Shown here: in pieces, positions 1 through 12,053 of the stretch | Layout: each line of letters begins with the position of its first letter | How positions within the stretch are numbered: position 1 is the stretch's first letter | Source of the DNA: Symbiodinium natans | Lineage: Eukaryota > Sar > Dinophyceae > Suessiales > Symbiodiniaceae | Direction of reading: 5' to 3' | NCBI GenBank assembly: GCA_905221605.1 | Contig: CAJNDS010000485.1 | Span: forward strand, 1-62,000 | DNA length: 62,000 bases | Notes under the pieces: generated by a model | Database searches by the model: none | The model's input: only the letters and a program-made list of their open reading frames with translations | What the model was told of the DNA's origin: nothing | Translations under genes and position numbers: made by a program

Positions 1-32
1 ACCCGTTCGAACAATTTTCAAACTCTAACTTC

Positions 33-120
33 CTGTCATCCACGCCTCGATGATCTTGCCAACGTACGATGCACGTCGCAACTTGGCAGGCTGCAATCGC
101 TCGTTGCCGATGCGAACTTC
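33..120 (-). CDS. Candidate internal exon, unidentified gene
   Basis: This is an open segment bounded by a pyrimidine-rich acceptor ending in CAG (at 121) and a possible GA-type donor after position 33. Dinoflagellate introns often use GC or GA donors as well as GT. The reading contains EVRIGNERLQPAKLRRASY and then GKIIEAW, a composition typical of real soluble protein. I do not recognise the family. It is on the same strand as the other exon candidates in the first 14 kb and could be a late exon of the same gene. The call rests on protein-like composition and splice signals only. Confidence 0.33.
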
Positions 121-2890
121 CTGAACTGGACGAGAATCACAGCATGCATGACGGAGACTGCGAGGTCTGCATTGCTCACCCCCAATTCCAGGCATAGTTG
201 TGAACAAAAACCGCAAAGGACTCCGGCACATCGACGAAAGATCATTCAGTCAAAAAGTAAAGCCCTCAACGATAGCTTTGCTCGGTTCTTAAGTTCAAGC
301 TTGGCATCGTAGCCCCGCTTTGCCAAAAACCGGGCCGACTTCAGCCCAAGCGTTGAGTTGAGGATAGAAACCACCTTGGGACGCCCGGCCAGGACGAGAC
401 TACGTCAAGCTTACAGCATCTCTGGCCAAAGAACATTCTTCTTAGCACATGCACATCTAAGGCTCATAGAGCACCATCGCCGCACAACAACTTTCCGTTC
501 CAGCTACCTGGTGCTACCTGTTGGTCAGATGGCTTTACCAGTGCCTTGCTCACGAGCCGAAAAAGCTCCAAATGTCCTTCGCAACTTCATAGCCCAACGC
601 TTTTGGACCTCCAAACCGAAGCACTGCCCTCAAATTCAACTTTGAAGAAGCTCTGCCAGCGTAGGTCCCCCAGAGTGTGTTTAGGAGCCCCCACGACCGC
701 GCGCACGCCACGGGCAAAGGTCCGACGCGCCCCGAAAAGAACGAGGTGCTCACCTTGAAGGAATCATCTCTACATGTATATATATATATATATATATCTC
801 TCTCTCTCTCTCTCAGCTTTGAGCAGGTACCTAAGCCTGCTGTGGCAAATCCTAGATGTTGGGCTCAGATGTAGTTTAGCTGCAGTGGGGCATGTGGTCT
901 GACACGTCGTTCTCCATTCGTTTACAGGAACTTATGATGCATGTGCACGGTTGGGCCAGCTTCAAGACTGTTGGGCGGCCGTAACGTGCGTAAGCCCAAG
1001 ACAACAAGCGCAAGACCCTGGACCTTATGCCAAATTGGAGGCTGAGTTGTGGCAGCCTGCCCATTGCTGTCCAAGAGGCCGCCGTTGGTGTGCACCTGCG
1101 GGTAGCACGCGGTTGAGGGATGAAAGGCTTCGATGCCCTCGTCTGATGAAGGAAGGCTTCGATGCCTGGTTCTTAAAAGCATGCAGATCCCAAAGTTGCA
1201 GCACCTTGAGAACGTCCACAGGCTCACCTTACAAGACAGATCAGGAAAATGCTCGGATCGCCCGTGCCATCCTAAGCAGTCCTAGACTGACAGTGTCCAG
1301 CTGAAACATGGGTTTTAACGTGGGTTTTGGCTCAGACCGACGAGTGAGAGGCTGCTGGTCGCAAATGTCCCATTGTTGGCAGAGATCACAGTCCGTCCAT
1401 CACCACGTTCCCCCATCGAGCCAAGAAGCGGATGATTTCATCCAGGGTGAGTCCTGCACACAAGGTGGATACAAATCCCAAACCCTAAACCTTTGGGAGA
1501 CTGCTGCCTTGTGAGCCTGTGCAAATTGTGACACTAAGGGGAACTTCATGCGCAGGGGAACTTTATGCGCATGGCCAAGACCGCTAAAAGCTCCTAGATG
1601 AAGTGGAAGAAATGCTTCGCTTGAGACATCGGGAAACTCAGGCTTGAAGGGCTTGAGGATGTGCTGGGGGCTGGTGTTTCAATGCTTGCGTTTGCATTCG
1701 AACTCGCAGATGCTATCAAGCTCTCCATGCTCCTCTTCAACAACTTTCTTCAACCTCAACACAACGTAATTCCAGCTGAGCTGCTTGGGATAAATGGCAA
1801 GAGCCGGCTGCCTCGAAATTCCTCGCGACAACAACCAGGGCTAGGCTACTAGGGATCTTTCAGCTCGAGCAGACCACTTAGAGTTTCTTGCAAGCTGTTC
1901 GGGTCTGCTTGTGTGTCTTTGGTGCTACAGATCTGCAAATGGTACTCAAAACATGTTCACTTTGCCCAAAGGCAGCCGGGAGTCATGGTCCACTGAGCTT
2001 TGCAGTGGATCGGCTACGAAGCCATGCAAGGCCACCAGGGTCTCGTCCTTCGTCAATCTCGCACTTGAAGCAGGCAGGTTCCAGGGGGACGGTTGCTGAA
2101 AAATCCTCATTTAGCACGGCTCATGCCAGAACCAGAAAAGCATGGCGAATCAACCTTCAGCTACATACAACACCGCTAACTGCGCAGTCCGCTCTGAGGC
2201 ATCCGCTGCTCAGACACAGTGTGCGTGCGTGTGCCCTTTCATGGTGGAGGCTCAGGAGACATCCTACAACAAAGTGCAGCAAGTGCCCCCTTAGCCCGCC
2301 CCTCCGTCTCCGTCCAAGGCCCCCAGGATCAGTCCTCGAACTGGTTTGCAACCTTCGCTCGCTGGAAGCGCTCCCAGCGGGCAAGGTCGGCCTGAACAGA
2401 ACCCTGATAACAACAGTAGTAAAAATATGCATGCTGGTATTCTTCATGTGATACACCAAAGCATCACTTTCACACTTTCATAAAGGAAGAAGCTAGGAAG
2501 AAGCTAGTTTGCTGCAGGAAAAGCAAGAAATAAGGCTCCAGGAAGCCCAGGGCAAACATTACACGAGTTGGTGGACAGGGTGCAGGTCACGTCATACATT
2601 ACAAATGATACAGGTTAGAAAACTGATATCACATTATGTGAAGCTCCGCATTCCTTTTCTACCAAGCATGGCTTCAATGTAAAGGATAGGAGCTTGGTCT
2701 GCTGAATTCTCTGACACATCCTCCCTGCAAGAACACCCCAGCAACTTAAACATCAAAGCCAAGTGACCTCAATGCCCACGCAGCTCACCTGGGACAAGAA
2801 CGGTGGATTGGAGTTGACCCTTCTCACCCAGCAAGCTTGTCACAGTACTGAAGAAAAAGTAAAACTTCCTGCTTTACTCGCTATACTCAC
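121..2890. other. No supported gene; one microsatellite
   Basis: I see no convincing exon on either strand in this stretch. Open frames are short, start with alternative codons and have no protein-like composition. A (TA)n(TC)n microsatellite lies at 777-814. A short AAACCCTAAACC telomere-like trace lies near 1479. The stretch may be intronic, since exon-like segments on the minus strand flank it. Confidence 0.5.
777..814. repeat. (TA)n(TC)n microsatellite
   Basis: About ten TA units are followed directly by about nine TC units. This is a compound simple repeat and encodes no protein. Confidence 0.95.
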
Positions 2891-3102
2891 ATCGCCGCAC
2901 GAGCATCCGGAATGTGATCGATAGCATGCTGAAAGAAGTCACTGCGATGGAAGGCATACATTCAAGAAAGAACAATCTGGAGTGAGCGAATCGACTTTTA
3001 TGGGAGAAGTTCGGCACAACCTCGTTGCCAAGACGAAGTACAAAGCACAAAATGGCATTTGGGTCGCTCAAACGACGGAGGAAGTCAAGCCGGAGGTATG
3101 AC
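2891..3102 (-). CDS. Candidate internal exon, unidentified gene
   Basis: The acceptor is a strong CGTTTGTTTAG just upstream (minus strand) of 3102. The donor is GTGAGT directly after 2891. One frame stays open for all 212 bases. It reads SYLRLDFLRRLSDPNAILCF near the start and later LRLGNEVVPNFSHKSRF, then a hydrophobic helix-like stretch. I do not recognise a domain. It lies 54 bases from the next candidate exon upstream, but the phases of the two do not obviously agree, so one boundary may be wrong. Confidence 0.45.
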
Positions 3103-3156
3103 CTAAACAAACGGAAGTTTTAAGGGTAGAAAGGCCTGTGACTGTCTCAGCCTTAC

Positions 3157-3447
3157 AATCGTGCAGCGCCAGAATGTGCAACATTAGTTCGCGCACAGCT
3201 TTGCCGATGGGAGGTTTGCTCTGAATGAAACTCCGATGAAACCCGAAAGAGGCCACAAAATCAACCAGCAAAAGAATCCAGCAGCATCTACCAACAGTGT
3301 GCCTGGAGCCCCAATACCACTTCCCATCCGACACGAATGCAGACATCTGAGCAAGCACCTCACGGTGCACAACTTCACCACCCACCTTAACGGGCATGTA
3401 CAGCAACGCAGAACCGCCCAAGCAAGGACCGGAGAGGTGATGGCTTC
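3157..3447 (-). CDS. Candidate internal exon, unidentified gene
   Basis: One minus-strand frame is open for about 97 codons. It contains GEVVHREVLAQMSAFVSDG and, near its end, KPPIGKAVRELMLHILALHD, which looks like a genuine amphipathic helix. A GTAAGG donor follows 3157. The upstream acceptor is weak, so the start is approximate. No family is recognised. Together with 2891-3102 it supports a spliced minus-strand gene. Confidence 0.42.
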
Positions 3448-4542
3448 ATGTAACCGTAGGACGGGCAAAACCGAGTTGACAAAGTAAGGTACACTCAGGC
3501 ACAACGCTTTCTTCGACACCCCTGCCGAAAAGAGCCTCGACCCTACCCGCGAACAGTTTAACGCAGACACCTCTACATACTACAGGCTGTTTGACGTGGC
3601 ACCTAGCTCTAGGCTGGCAACTGCACGTGCTGCTTACTCGCTTGGCTCCACGTGATACATAAAAGCACGGAACGTCATCTTACTGCCATTCGGGGGCACT
3701 GGAAGGGTCATACCAAGCTACATTCGCAAAACTCACATTGCTTGCTTAGTCTTTGATGTTGCGAGAAGACTTCACAAGTACAGCATTCAGCCTGGAGAGT
3801 GTGTGCATTGAAGCGGAATGCGCTGATAGGTAGCTTGCCCAGCCTTTGCGCAATGAGCCTGCCTGTCCTTGTGGTAAAATCACTTCGGTGGAGTTGAGGT
3901 TACCGCACATGCCGCCAGTCTCTGCAAGAGCCGACAGGCCTCATGTAACCAACCACACATGACCATAGCATCAAGTAGAACAACAAGCCGCCAAACATCA
4001 ACATGCCACACAATCCAAAACTGCAGCTATGAGCTTCCATGAAAAACAATCCAATCGCTCCAGGTCTGCCTTTGGGCTGAAGACCGCAGCTGCCCAAAGC
4101 GAGCAGTCTCCATAGTGAGCCCCGACCTGGAAAGCCAAGCAGCTGCCCCCCCTAGCTGCTCCTCACACCTTCCTTTGACGATTCCTCGCATTCATCAAAG
4201 GTCGCCTCCAACTCCAGATCCCGATTCAACGCACCGAAAAGTTACACAAGTACACTATGCAGAGCCTCCACCACCTTCATCTTGTTGCCAAGAGGATGCT
4301 GACTTTGAGCAACCTCGGGTACAGGCGCACGAAACCACCTTCCGATCGAGCCGAATCCAGGCAGTGTATCTCCTGAAGTTGTCTGGCTGCCCAATGCTTC
4401 CGAAGCAACCAAAGAGCAAAAGCCAGACACCCCAGCTTGATGCTCGAAGAGGTCTCATGTATCCCCCCATTCTCGTTCTTCAACTCCCAGAGTACCCACG
4501 TTACGTGCACAGACATTTTTTTTCAACTTCAACCAAGCTCAC
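3448..4542. other. No supported gene; likely intron
   Basis: Both strands hold only short frames of poor composition. Because exon candidates of one strand flank the stretch, it is most simply read as intronic. I see no repeats or RNA genes here. Confidence 0.4.
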
Positions 4543-4690
4543 AGGTCATTCTGAGCGGCCCTCTCCATCAGAGCTGTGAACTCTCTCGGGCAGTGGGCAA
4601 CCCTTTCTGCCCGGATCTGGTTGGAGACGACAAGGTCCTTCACACTCAGGTTGACGAGGATCCGAGTTAAGGGCCCCATCAGAGTCAAGA
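4543..4690 (-). CDS. Candidate internal exon, unidentified gene
   Basis: The acceptor is TTCCAGCAG before 4690, and a GTGAGC donor follows 4543. The phase-2 frame is open for 48 codons and reads through RILVNLSVKDLVVSNQIRAE and then CPREFTALMERAAQND. The strand-helix character is plausible for a folded domain, but I cannot name it. It is on the same strand as its neighbours. Confidence 0.45.
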
Positions 4691-6051
4691 CTGCTGGAAA
4701 TTGACGTCCGGAAAGAAATCATCCTAACACCCAACGGCAACATCCAAATTCTGACTGAAACTGTGCCCCACACTCTCTGTCAAAGCTCGGGTCCTGCTCC
4801 TTCGCCCGAGTTCGGCTCACAAAAAGCCAAAGCCAGCGCTTTGCGGGCGGGAAAGCAGACACCACCGTGGCCTCTGTGCGTTTTTGACAACAACACTGGT
4901 ATCTGCGGGGTGGGACCCAGATGCAGGCCGCTGCCGAAAAGCCAAAGATCTGAAGAGAGATACCCAGCGTGCCCCTACAGAAAGCTACAGATCTGCCCGC
5001 TTGGAGTTTGATGGCCTCATCTCCCACAAATTGAGGACCTTTGCTGCCCTCGTGTTGCAAGCGCACGTCAAAAATTCACCGAAGTCATGCCCTTTCAGAA
5101 ACCCCGACTGGCTTCGCGGGGCCCTGGCGTTTATGACGCCAGCGCAGGTCAAGCGGTCTAAGGCGCGCCAAAGTGGCCAAGGACTTAAGAGAAGATGCAT
5201 GTCCTTGGCTGTCTTCTCACGTCAATGAAAGATGAGCTCTGATGAGCTCTGACATCGCAACCCTTAAACAACCCGTACAGACACGCCAACCCTGTGTCCC
5301 TGCAGGAAGCTACGCAGGTGTTGACAATGTTCCGAGCATCTCGATGGGCTCGAATGTGGCCCTGCGGAGGCATGCAGAAGGGAATGCGCGTACCACGCAG
5401 ACCATACATCATCATACTGGGTACTGAATACGGCTCCACTTTCCAAGCCTAATGATGAGCTTTTGTAGCGTCGCCACTCTCACCAGAACCGAGCTCACCA
5501 ACTGGCCGATCGAAGTTTAGAATATGCTCTCCTGGGGTCTGATCCTAGCACTGTCAGGCAACATCAGGCAACCCCTCGAAAAGACTTCGCTCAAACATGC
5601 GTTGGTGCATCTCGGACACTGCAGAAAAACTCCAGTTCGTCACTCTTCCCCCCCAGAAACCTTGCCCCGAGTCGCGTGGCAAGGCTGCGCCTCGGCTCGG
5701 AGCAGGAGGCCACGTTCCGCCTGCTCTCTTCCACTCCCCCCCCGGAAATCCCCACGAAACTCCCTCTAAAAGGGACCCTCCCTGAAAACAAGGAAATTCA
5801 AGAGGGCACCCCCCAATTTCGGAAACCCCCCATGGAAGTTCCTCCAAAGCTCCCGCTGCAAACTGCGAGTGGCTCTGCTGGGTCTGGCCTGGGAAGGGCG
5901 CACGAGCAACCCATCCTGCGCTTGAGATTGATGAAGGAAACTCCCAACCACAAAGCAACAAAACAACAATAGGATAAAGTTGCAGACCGTGTACAGGTGA
6001 TGCAAGTGAAACCATTGGTATAACCGGCTGAGAGTGCACAAGCCCAAGAAA
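4691..6051. other. No supported gene; likely intron
   Basis: I see no exon-like segment on either strand that pairs protein-like composition with splice signals. A proline-rich plus-strand frame near 5680-5970 has biased composition only. Confidence 0.4.
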
Positions 6052-6261
6052 GCAAATTGAGTTGCTGGTCCCTGCCCGGCTTGGGCTCGACTTCCCTGTC
6101 AATCAAGGCTTGGAAGCCTGATTCGGGGACATCGTTCTGGAGCTGACGGTAAAATTCTGTTCCATTGAAGTATGTTCTTTGAAGGTATATTCCATGCTCT
6201 TTATGTCCGATCTTCCAGCTTCTCTGAAACAGGTCCTCGCGCGCCCGGCGGTGGTGCTCGG
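6052..6261 (-). CDS. Candidate internal exon, unidentified gene
   Basis: A TTGTCGCAG acceptor precedes 6261. The frame reads AEHHRRAREDLFQRSWKIGH, then RTYFNGTEFYRQLQ and SGFQALIDREVEPKPGRD: hydrophilic, well mixed and coding-like. The donor is not clear, so the 3' limit is approximate. No domain is recognised. Confidence 0.4.
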
Positions 6262-6311
6262 CTGCGACAACATACCTCAGAGAAAGACCCACTGTGCAGT
6301 TGAAGATGAAC

Positions 6312-6376
6312 CCAGGGTTTAGGGTTTAGGGTTTAGGGTTTAGGGTTTGGGGTTTGGGGTTTGGGGTTTAGGGTTC
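6312..6376. repeat. Interstitial telomere-type repeat (TTTAGGG)n
   Basis: Consecutive TTTAGGG units shade into TTTGGGG variants and back. TTTAGGG is the telomeric unit of plants and of dinoflagellates. An internal block like this marks either a healed break or retrotransposed telomeric sequence. Confidence 0.95.
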
Positions 6377-7937
6377 AAGGTCCTGAAGCGGAGGCTGGGC
6401 CTGTGCTCTGAGGCTGTTATTCGGCGAGATAACTGCCAAGCTGACTGAGGGCACTGCTAGTATCACTGCACAGACTGCAGCCCTTCTTAATGAATCTCTC
6501 CGTAGCTGGAGCATCATTGAAAGACTGAACACCTTCCAATAGTGCATATCCTAAACCCGAAGATCTGCGACGTGCCAACAATGCTTCGAGCCCAAACCAC
6601 TCCGCGCTTGTCCCCGTGGCACAGTGGCCAACGCTGCAGGGCAGCTGCGGACGGACTCCATGGCAAACGCTGACCTGATGCTTGACATGTATTTGTTGGA
6701 GCCTTTCCTAAAGTGAATCAGACAATGGAAGACAACACCCCCCCCGCCCTTACCGGTTCCCCGTCATCGAGGAGCTCTGGTAAGAGTTAGTTCTAGATTT
6801 GTCTCAGGTACTCAGCTGGGGGCACTGGCTCGGAGAGAGGGCTCCCCGACAGCAAGACCAGAAGGCTACGAGCAAGAGCAGCTTATCTGGGCTAGGAGTG
6901 TCTCGAGAAAGGCACCATTTCCGATCTGAAGGGCAGCTTCCACAAGCGCAGTTCGAATCTCAAGTATCCCCCTATTTGCCCGACCTTCACTAAACAACAA
7001 GCCCGGAGAAGTACCAAGCTGAGGGCTCAAGGAGCGCTGGACTGGCGAACATGTCCTCCCACAGCCATGTGCATTCTGGCATGTGTGTTTGGTAACCTCC
7101 TGCCGCAAAGCACCGCTTCCCTGGGCATGAAGCAACCCACTATTTGGCAACCCCTCCCCGAGAGACAGCAGTAAACGACAGCGATCTTCCATGTTGACTG
7201 GCACCTACCTACGAGAAACAAAAGTGCACAAGCGCTATACATATATATATATATATAAATATATATATATATATTTATTTATTTATTTATTTATATATTT
7301 ATTTATTATTTATATCTACAATGATAAACCCAAAAGCAACCATCGCCAACCGACCCCGTCCTCGTCGAGCAGCTCCTCGAAGCGCCTCCCGCACCATTCG
7401 GAGAAGGAGGGACTTCGGGCATCCGCCGAGTTGGAGAGTAGCTTGAGAGCTTCAGGGGTCTGACGGATTCACGTCTCGTTAGGGTGGGCGGAGACTCGAG
7501 AGGGGACAGGACCTGTGGGGTGCGCCGATACTCACTTAACCTCAAGCTCAAGACTCAAAGAAAATAACACAGCACAAAAAAAAAAAAACGCTTCACACGC
7601 CTCAGTGCGGCTTCATCGCCCACGCAATCGGAAGGCTGAGAGACCTCTACAGGTTCAGAGCAGCTGCAACTATGACAAGCCGGCAAAGTGGTGCTATCTT
7701 CAAAAGGCGGGAGACATGGTGGACGCAGGTCCTCCTTATCATGAGGCCCGTACACAAAGCAAAACCAAACCTGACCAGCACTGATGCCATTGACGCGCTG
7801 GAAAAAGCCTTGGCCCCTGCACGGTCGACAGGCTGGAGGCTCCTGGCTTTGGGAAAAACTAGGGAGATAGATAGCGTTTCAAATCCCATTGATCCACCAC
7901 TGTCAAGCTCTCTGGAAACGGTCGTAACTATCCATAC
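6377..7937. other. No supported gene; AT-rich microsatellite inside
   Basis: No exon meets the combined test of composition and splice sites. A long TA/TTTA microsatellite occupies 7236-7315. The region lies between exon candidates of one strand and may be intronic. Confidence 0.4.
7236..7315. repeat. TA / TTTA microsatellite
   Basis: Pure TA dinucleotides pass into TTTA tetranucleotides and back. The short open frames rich in Tyr, Ile and Lys that cover it are artefacts of the repeat. Confidence 0.95.
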
Positions 7938-8101
7938 TTCTCGCACAAATCCGGTGCTTTGAGAACCGATTGGCGCAAACAGCACAACGGTGCCTCCTCA
8001 GACCAGACAGCTTCCTTGCTGTCAGCGCCAACGCGCTGAAGAGAGGCCACTGGGAATCCATGATCTGAGAAGCGGGGTGAACAAACATGCCTCACTCCAA
8101 G
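7938..8101 (-). CDS. Candidate internal exon, unidentified gene
   Basis: A strong TTTTTCCAG acceptor abuts 8101, and a GTATGG donor follows 7938. Only one of the three frames is open through the whole 164 bases. It contains GVRHVCSPRFSDHG, SLQRVGADSKEAVWSEEAP and SVLKAPDLCE. That single-frame openness favours a real exon. The family is unknown. Confidence 0.45.
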
Positions 8102-8265
8102 CTGGAAAAACATCAGCAGCCTCGTGCCACTTCGCATGTAAGCTCATCAAGTCCTCCCATGCTTTCATTGGTGAGGATTTGTGCTTGAACCGCGAGCGAA
8201 TTCACCAACCCTGGGCGCTATGTTGGAGGGTACATGGGGGAGGAAGCCGGCCCTTCCGCCCTGCA

Positions 8266-8304
8266 CCCCCCCCCAAAAAAAAAAACACACACACACACAC
8301 ACAC
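8266..8304. repeat. Poly-C / poly-A / (CA)n simple repeat
   Basis: A C run, an A run and about ten CA units follow one another. This is a compound simple repeat with no coding content. Confidence 0.9.
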
Positions 8305-8724
8305 AAAATTGAAATGAAGACCTGCCGCGCATGAATCCAGGCCAGCACACACCAGCTGGGGTTTCCAGCAGTGCTTACTGCAGTGGTACCAGTTTGTTTG
8401 AACAAAATGCCCGCGCGGCATTGGCTTCAGGCTGTTAAGGTTCAGGCCTCAAGCGCAAAGTCTTGCGACGAATCCGTCCACTCTCTGCATTGTGGGGTCG
8501 GCGGCCCGAGGCTCATGAATGATACAGCACACCATGGCCCGCGTCGTGACGCCAAGCGACTCTATAACTACGAGTCTGCCAGTAACTTCAGTACTACACC
8601 GTGCGAGTCCTCCCAGGCGGATTTCAGCAAGGAGTCGAGCCACGTGGCATCGGGCTGACCTGCTTCAAGCATGCTTCACAGATCTTCGCAGTTATCCAGA
8701 AAGAAAGAACATCTCAGCATAACT

Positions 8725-8845
8725 TCGGCGTGTTGGGGGGATTCATCATAACGCGGCCTTCAATGACACGCTTGAAGCCTTCGGCCAGATCCTGCTTGGT
8801 TTGACCTGCAAGCTGCTCTCGTGAAGCAATGATTCGACCTCGAAG
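8725..8845 (-). CDS. Candidate internal exon, unidentified gene
   Basis: The acceptor is GATGTTTCCAG before 8845, with a likely GTTATG donor after 8725. The phase-0 frame reads LRGRIIASREQLAGQ, then TKQDLAEGFKRVIEGRVMMN and PPNTPK. The charged helix pattern is very protein-like. I could not assign it to a family. It lies on the same strand as, and in line with, the other exons. Confidence 0.48.
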
Positions 8846-9987
8846 CTGGAAACATCCCAAAACATTCTGACTTCAAAGGCCCTTCTGGGCAAGACCCGCC
8901 GAAGTGTCAGTTTTTCCCACTGCCCAAGCGGCTTGCCAAAAGTTGCCATCGGAACGACAGCTCTCCGAGCGGGCAATCACTATCCTGCATCGGGACTTGG
9001 GGAGGGGGCAGGCAAGCAAAAAACATGTGGAACCTAAGCCCTGGCTGGAAAATGCGGCGCTCTTGGTCCACTGGCTACGTCAGAGGCTGCTTCAGAACCT
9101 GCGCCCCTGATGCGCCCCGCCCCATGATGATGATGCGCCCCTGATGCCCCCCAGTCCTGACGATGCCAGTCCTGCACCCGTGCCCAAAGAAAGACCATCA
9201 GCTCGGTGTGCGCCTCAAGCTCCGCAAACACCAAAAACACGCAAAAACCACCCCCGATATGAAAAATGCGGATCAGATGCCCTCTAACTCGCTTTTCCGA
9301 GAGAAGGGCTGCTTTTTTGGGCCCCCCGGCTTGTTGCACAAAGGCAGATCTCCCTGGATCCCAGCCTTCGCAAGAGCACTGCTTCAGGGGGTTTGCGATT
9401 CCGATAGTGAGGAGGGTACACCTGCTTGGTCCCTTTTGTAGAAGGGAATTCTACTATTTGGGGTTATGACATGGGTCCCTGTAAACCCCCATGTCCATGC
9501 CCCACAAGGATCCCTCCCCGGCAACAGAGGGCAATTTCTTGGCTCCGGAAAAAAACGGTCTGCTGCTTTTACGGTCAGAGACTCCCCCCAACAGGTTGCA
9601 GACCCGCATCAACCCTGGACAGGAGCAACATGTGCTGAAGAAATCCTGGCATCCGCTAGACGGAACGTTTCTCTAAGACAGCTTACAGGAGTCTTGGCAA
9701 ACTACCGGGCAGAGTTGCTCGCCGCTACCCGCAGCCGTTGCGCTCCCTAACAGCGCCGAGACTCAGCAGTTAGGCAACTCGAGCAAAGGAGAGCCTCTCC
9801 CACAACCACTACAGCAAGGCCCCTCCCGGCAGCAATGCCTGCGATCACCTGCATCTGCTTCTTAAGCTTCGGCCAATCAACTTGACGACCAGTCGCATGC
9901 CTGTGTTCCAAGCAATTCCAACCGCAGGTGTCCAATGCGGATGTTAAGATCTCAATGCACCAATACCAACCCGACAAAAATGTGCAC
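8846..9987. other. No firmly supported gene; weak exon candidates only
   Basis: Two minus-strand segments hint at exons but have poor boundaries: near 9180-9250 (FAELEAHTELMVFLWAR with a GTGCAG donor) and near 9858-9908 (RQVDWPKLKKQMQ before GTGATC). Neither is strong enough to annotate. A small cluster of ATGATG/GCGCCCC repeats lies near 9120. Confidence 0.35.
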
Positions 9988-10292
9988 CTTGCAGAACGCC
10001 TGGTTGAGGCGTCTGGGTTTTGAGCCACGAATACTCAAGGCAATCTTCAGAATGCACATGTAATCAATGATCACAGCAGCGACATCCTCCCTCCCGATCT
10101 TCCCACTGGAAACGCTCCATTCTCCACTGCTGCTGGGATGCTCACAAGGCCACCAGTCCTTTCCCGGGTCTGTGGGCTTGGCGAAGGATTCCACAACGAA
10201 CATACACAGTTCAAGCACGGGTTGGGGATTGCCGATGTATATCTGATGTTGCGACAAGACAGCACCCAAGAACGAAGATGGCATGAAGGAAG
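9988..10292 (-). CDS. Candidate internal exon, unidentified gene (about 101 codons)
   Basis: This is the best large exon of the left region. A CCCTTTCTTAG acceptor abuts 10292, and CAAG|GTGCAC gives the donor after 9988. The frame reads SFLGAVLSQHQIYIGNPQPV, LELCMFVVESFAKPTDPGKD, GREDVAAVIIDYMCILKIAL and SIRGSKPRRLNQAFCK. Regular hydrophobic spacing and full openness across 305 bases support real coding. The product is not recognised. Confidence 0.55.
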
Positions 10293-10580
10293 CTAAGAAA
10301 GGGAAAGGACCTCAACACGCACGCAGTATTCCAGCTCTCCAGGCCTGGGGTGGTCGGGCGCCGACCAGCCCAAGGAGTAAGATGTAAAACATGGGCAAAC
10401 GCGGCATCTCTCGGGCATCACTTTGGCATCATCTCGGGTATCATATGCTCATCTCTTGGCTAGGCCTTCCAAGCTCGGCCTGGGGGTAGGCTGCTGGTGT
10501 CCGAAGAACTGTTCGTACGAGTTGGTCATAAAGCTGCCAAACCATGCAAAGGATCTAAACAGCTGCAGATGTTTGTTTAC

Positions 10581-10644
10581 CGCTCAGCGTGGCTCAACAA
10601 GTGCTTTGAGCTGGCTGACTTCATCACGATAATGCAGGCGCGCC
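10581..10644 (-). CDS. Weak candidate exon
   Basis: This is a short frame, RACIIVMKSASSKHLLSHAE, between an AAACAG acceptor and a GTAAAC donor. A competing plus-strand frame covers the same place (near 10497-10817), so the strand is uncertain. Confidence 0.22.
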
Positions 10645-10907
10645 CTGTTTTCAAATCGCAGCGGCCCCTCTCTCTTTCAAAATACAGCCAAACAGCACGT
10701 GGCCGGGTCGTTTGCCCGAAACACATGCAGGTACATCGCCGGACCGAGCAAGGTTCTTCGAATTCAATTGTCCTTCACCGATGTGGTTTCACATGGCAAG
10801 TGTTGCACGTAGCTTGAAACATGCAGCGTGTTCGACGACTCGAGACCTGCAACTTCAACCAAGCCCGATGCAGCCTGTCTAGCCTCGGCTTGACTAGGCT
10901 TCCTTAC

Positions 10908-10985
10908 GCAGGGAGCTTCGAGCCAGAACACGCCATGTCCCGCAAAACAACGATCTGCCGAGACATTGCCCGGAATCGGAACCAA
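10908..10985 (-). CDS. Candidate internal exon, 26 codons
   Basis: A GAAGTCTTCAG acceptor abuts 10985 and a textbook GTAAGG donor follows 10908. The phase-0 reading is exactly 26 codons and includes VPIPGNVSADRCFAGHGVFW. Small phase-0 exons of this size are common in dinoflagellate genes. The family is unknown. Confidence 0.45.
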
Positions 10986-11104
10986 CTGAAGACTTCAAGG
11001 GTCAACTCGTTCTGATTCACGACCATTTGAAACCCTTGAATCCTCAAGCAAGTTCAAGCAATAGCATCATATAATTAGGCTGGCCAGAGTCTGCTTTGTC
11101 TCAC

Positions 11105-11267
11105 GACCAGCTCAAGACTCGAAGCATCACTTCATCCTCGGCATCGGGAGCCGTGATCATTCTTCCAGTCGCAGAGAATAAGCGCAAACCCGATTTTTTC
11201 TTGTCCTCACTCCCAGTCCAAGCTTCGTTTGGTGACTTCAGGAGCTCTGGCATTCTTTCGTGCAGTC
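11105..11267 (-). CDS. Candidate internal exon, unidentified gene
   Basis: A long pyrimidine tract ends in GGGAG before 11267, and a GTGAGA donor follows 11105. The reading contains GLHERMPELLKSPNEAW, then GLRLFSATGRMITAPDAEDE and VMLRVLSW. Balanced charge and a clear hydrophobic rhythm support coding. It is followed downstream (lower coordinates) by 10908-10985. Confidence 0.48.
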
Positions 11268-12053
11268 CTCCCGTGGTCACCAGGCGAACGACAAGACAGA
11301 CAAGGCAGAAAAAAATGCGCTGCACAGTGGCACGTGCGGCAGGTACTACCGCAAAATCTGCACATGATGGCCGACAAGCATGCAAATCATCTCAAGGTAC
11401 GGCTGCTGATTGGGGCGGGTCAAAAACATGGAGCGCCAGGGCCGTCATGCTGCTGACAAGAGCCCCCTCCTGATTTGCATCCGTTCACCTCCAGGATTCT
11501 ATCCTCGGCGGCAAGATTCCAAGCATCAGCCGACCAAAAGATTTTGGGAGCGAATGTCTGGGCATCCCCACTCCGGGGACCACGGGTGCGTCAGGGTGTG
11601 CCTTGTTCCAGTCCCTCACGGGGCCTGCATTTACCTCACACACGCACGTCAGACTGCAAGCACGCTAAGAACCATCCAAATGCTGCGAAAATAAGTTTCG
11701 ATCCTGAAGGGACACACACACACATGCAACGTCCAGACCATGTCAGCAAGACCTGCCTTAGGAACTTCAACGAGGCTAAACCCCCAGAAAATCGCACCCA
11801 TACAGCGCCTGCTTCACGATGAGCCCAACCTCAGGTCGCTGAGCAATTCCCGATGCGCTCGTGGAATGACATTGCTGAAACATGTTTGATATTGAATGAT
11901 GTTGAATCGTGGTGAACCAACTGTGGCAGTCCAAAAGGCACTGGAGTCCGCGTACGCCAGATCAAGGCCCAGTGGCCTCGGACGAAACAATGAAACGATG
12001 GCTTTGTAGAGCGATAGCTTTGTGGCAACGGGCTCTCAAGAAGGGCTGCTCAC
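11268..12053. other. No supported gene; likely intron
   Basis: No frame with both protein-like content and boundaries was found. A short (AC)n run lies near 11708. Exon candidates of the minus strand flank the stretch. Confidence 0.4.

Noticed and set aside
1322-1334. TTTTGGCTCA on the plus strand as a leader relic
   Set aside because: The last bases (AAG) do not match and no gene follows, so chance is likely.
7191-7463. Tyr/Ile-rich plus-strand ORF
   Set aside because: Produced by the TA/TTTA microsatellite.
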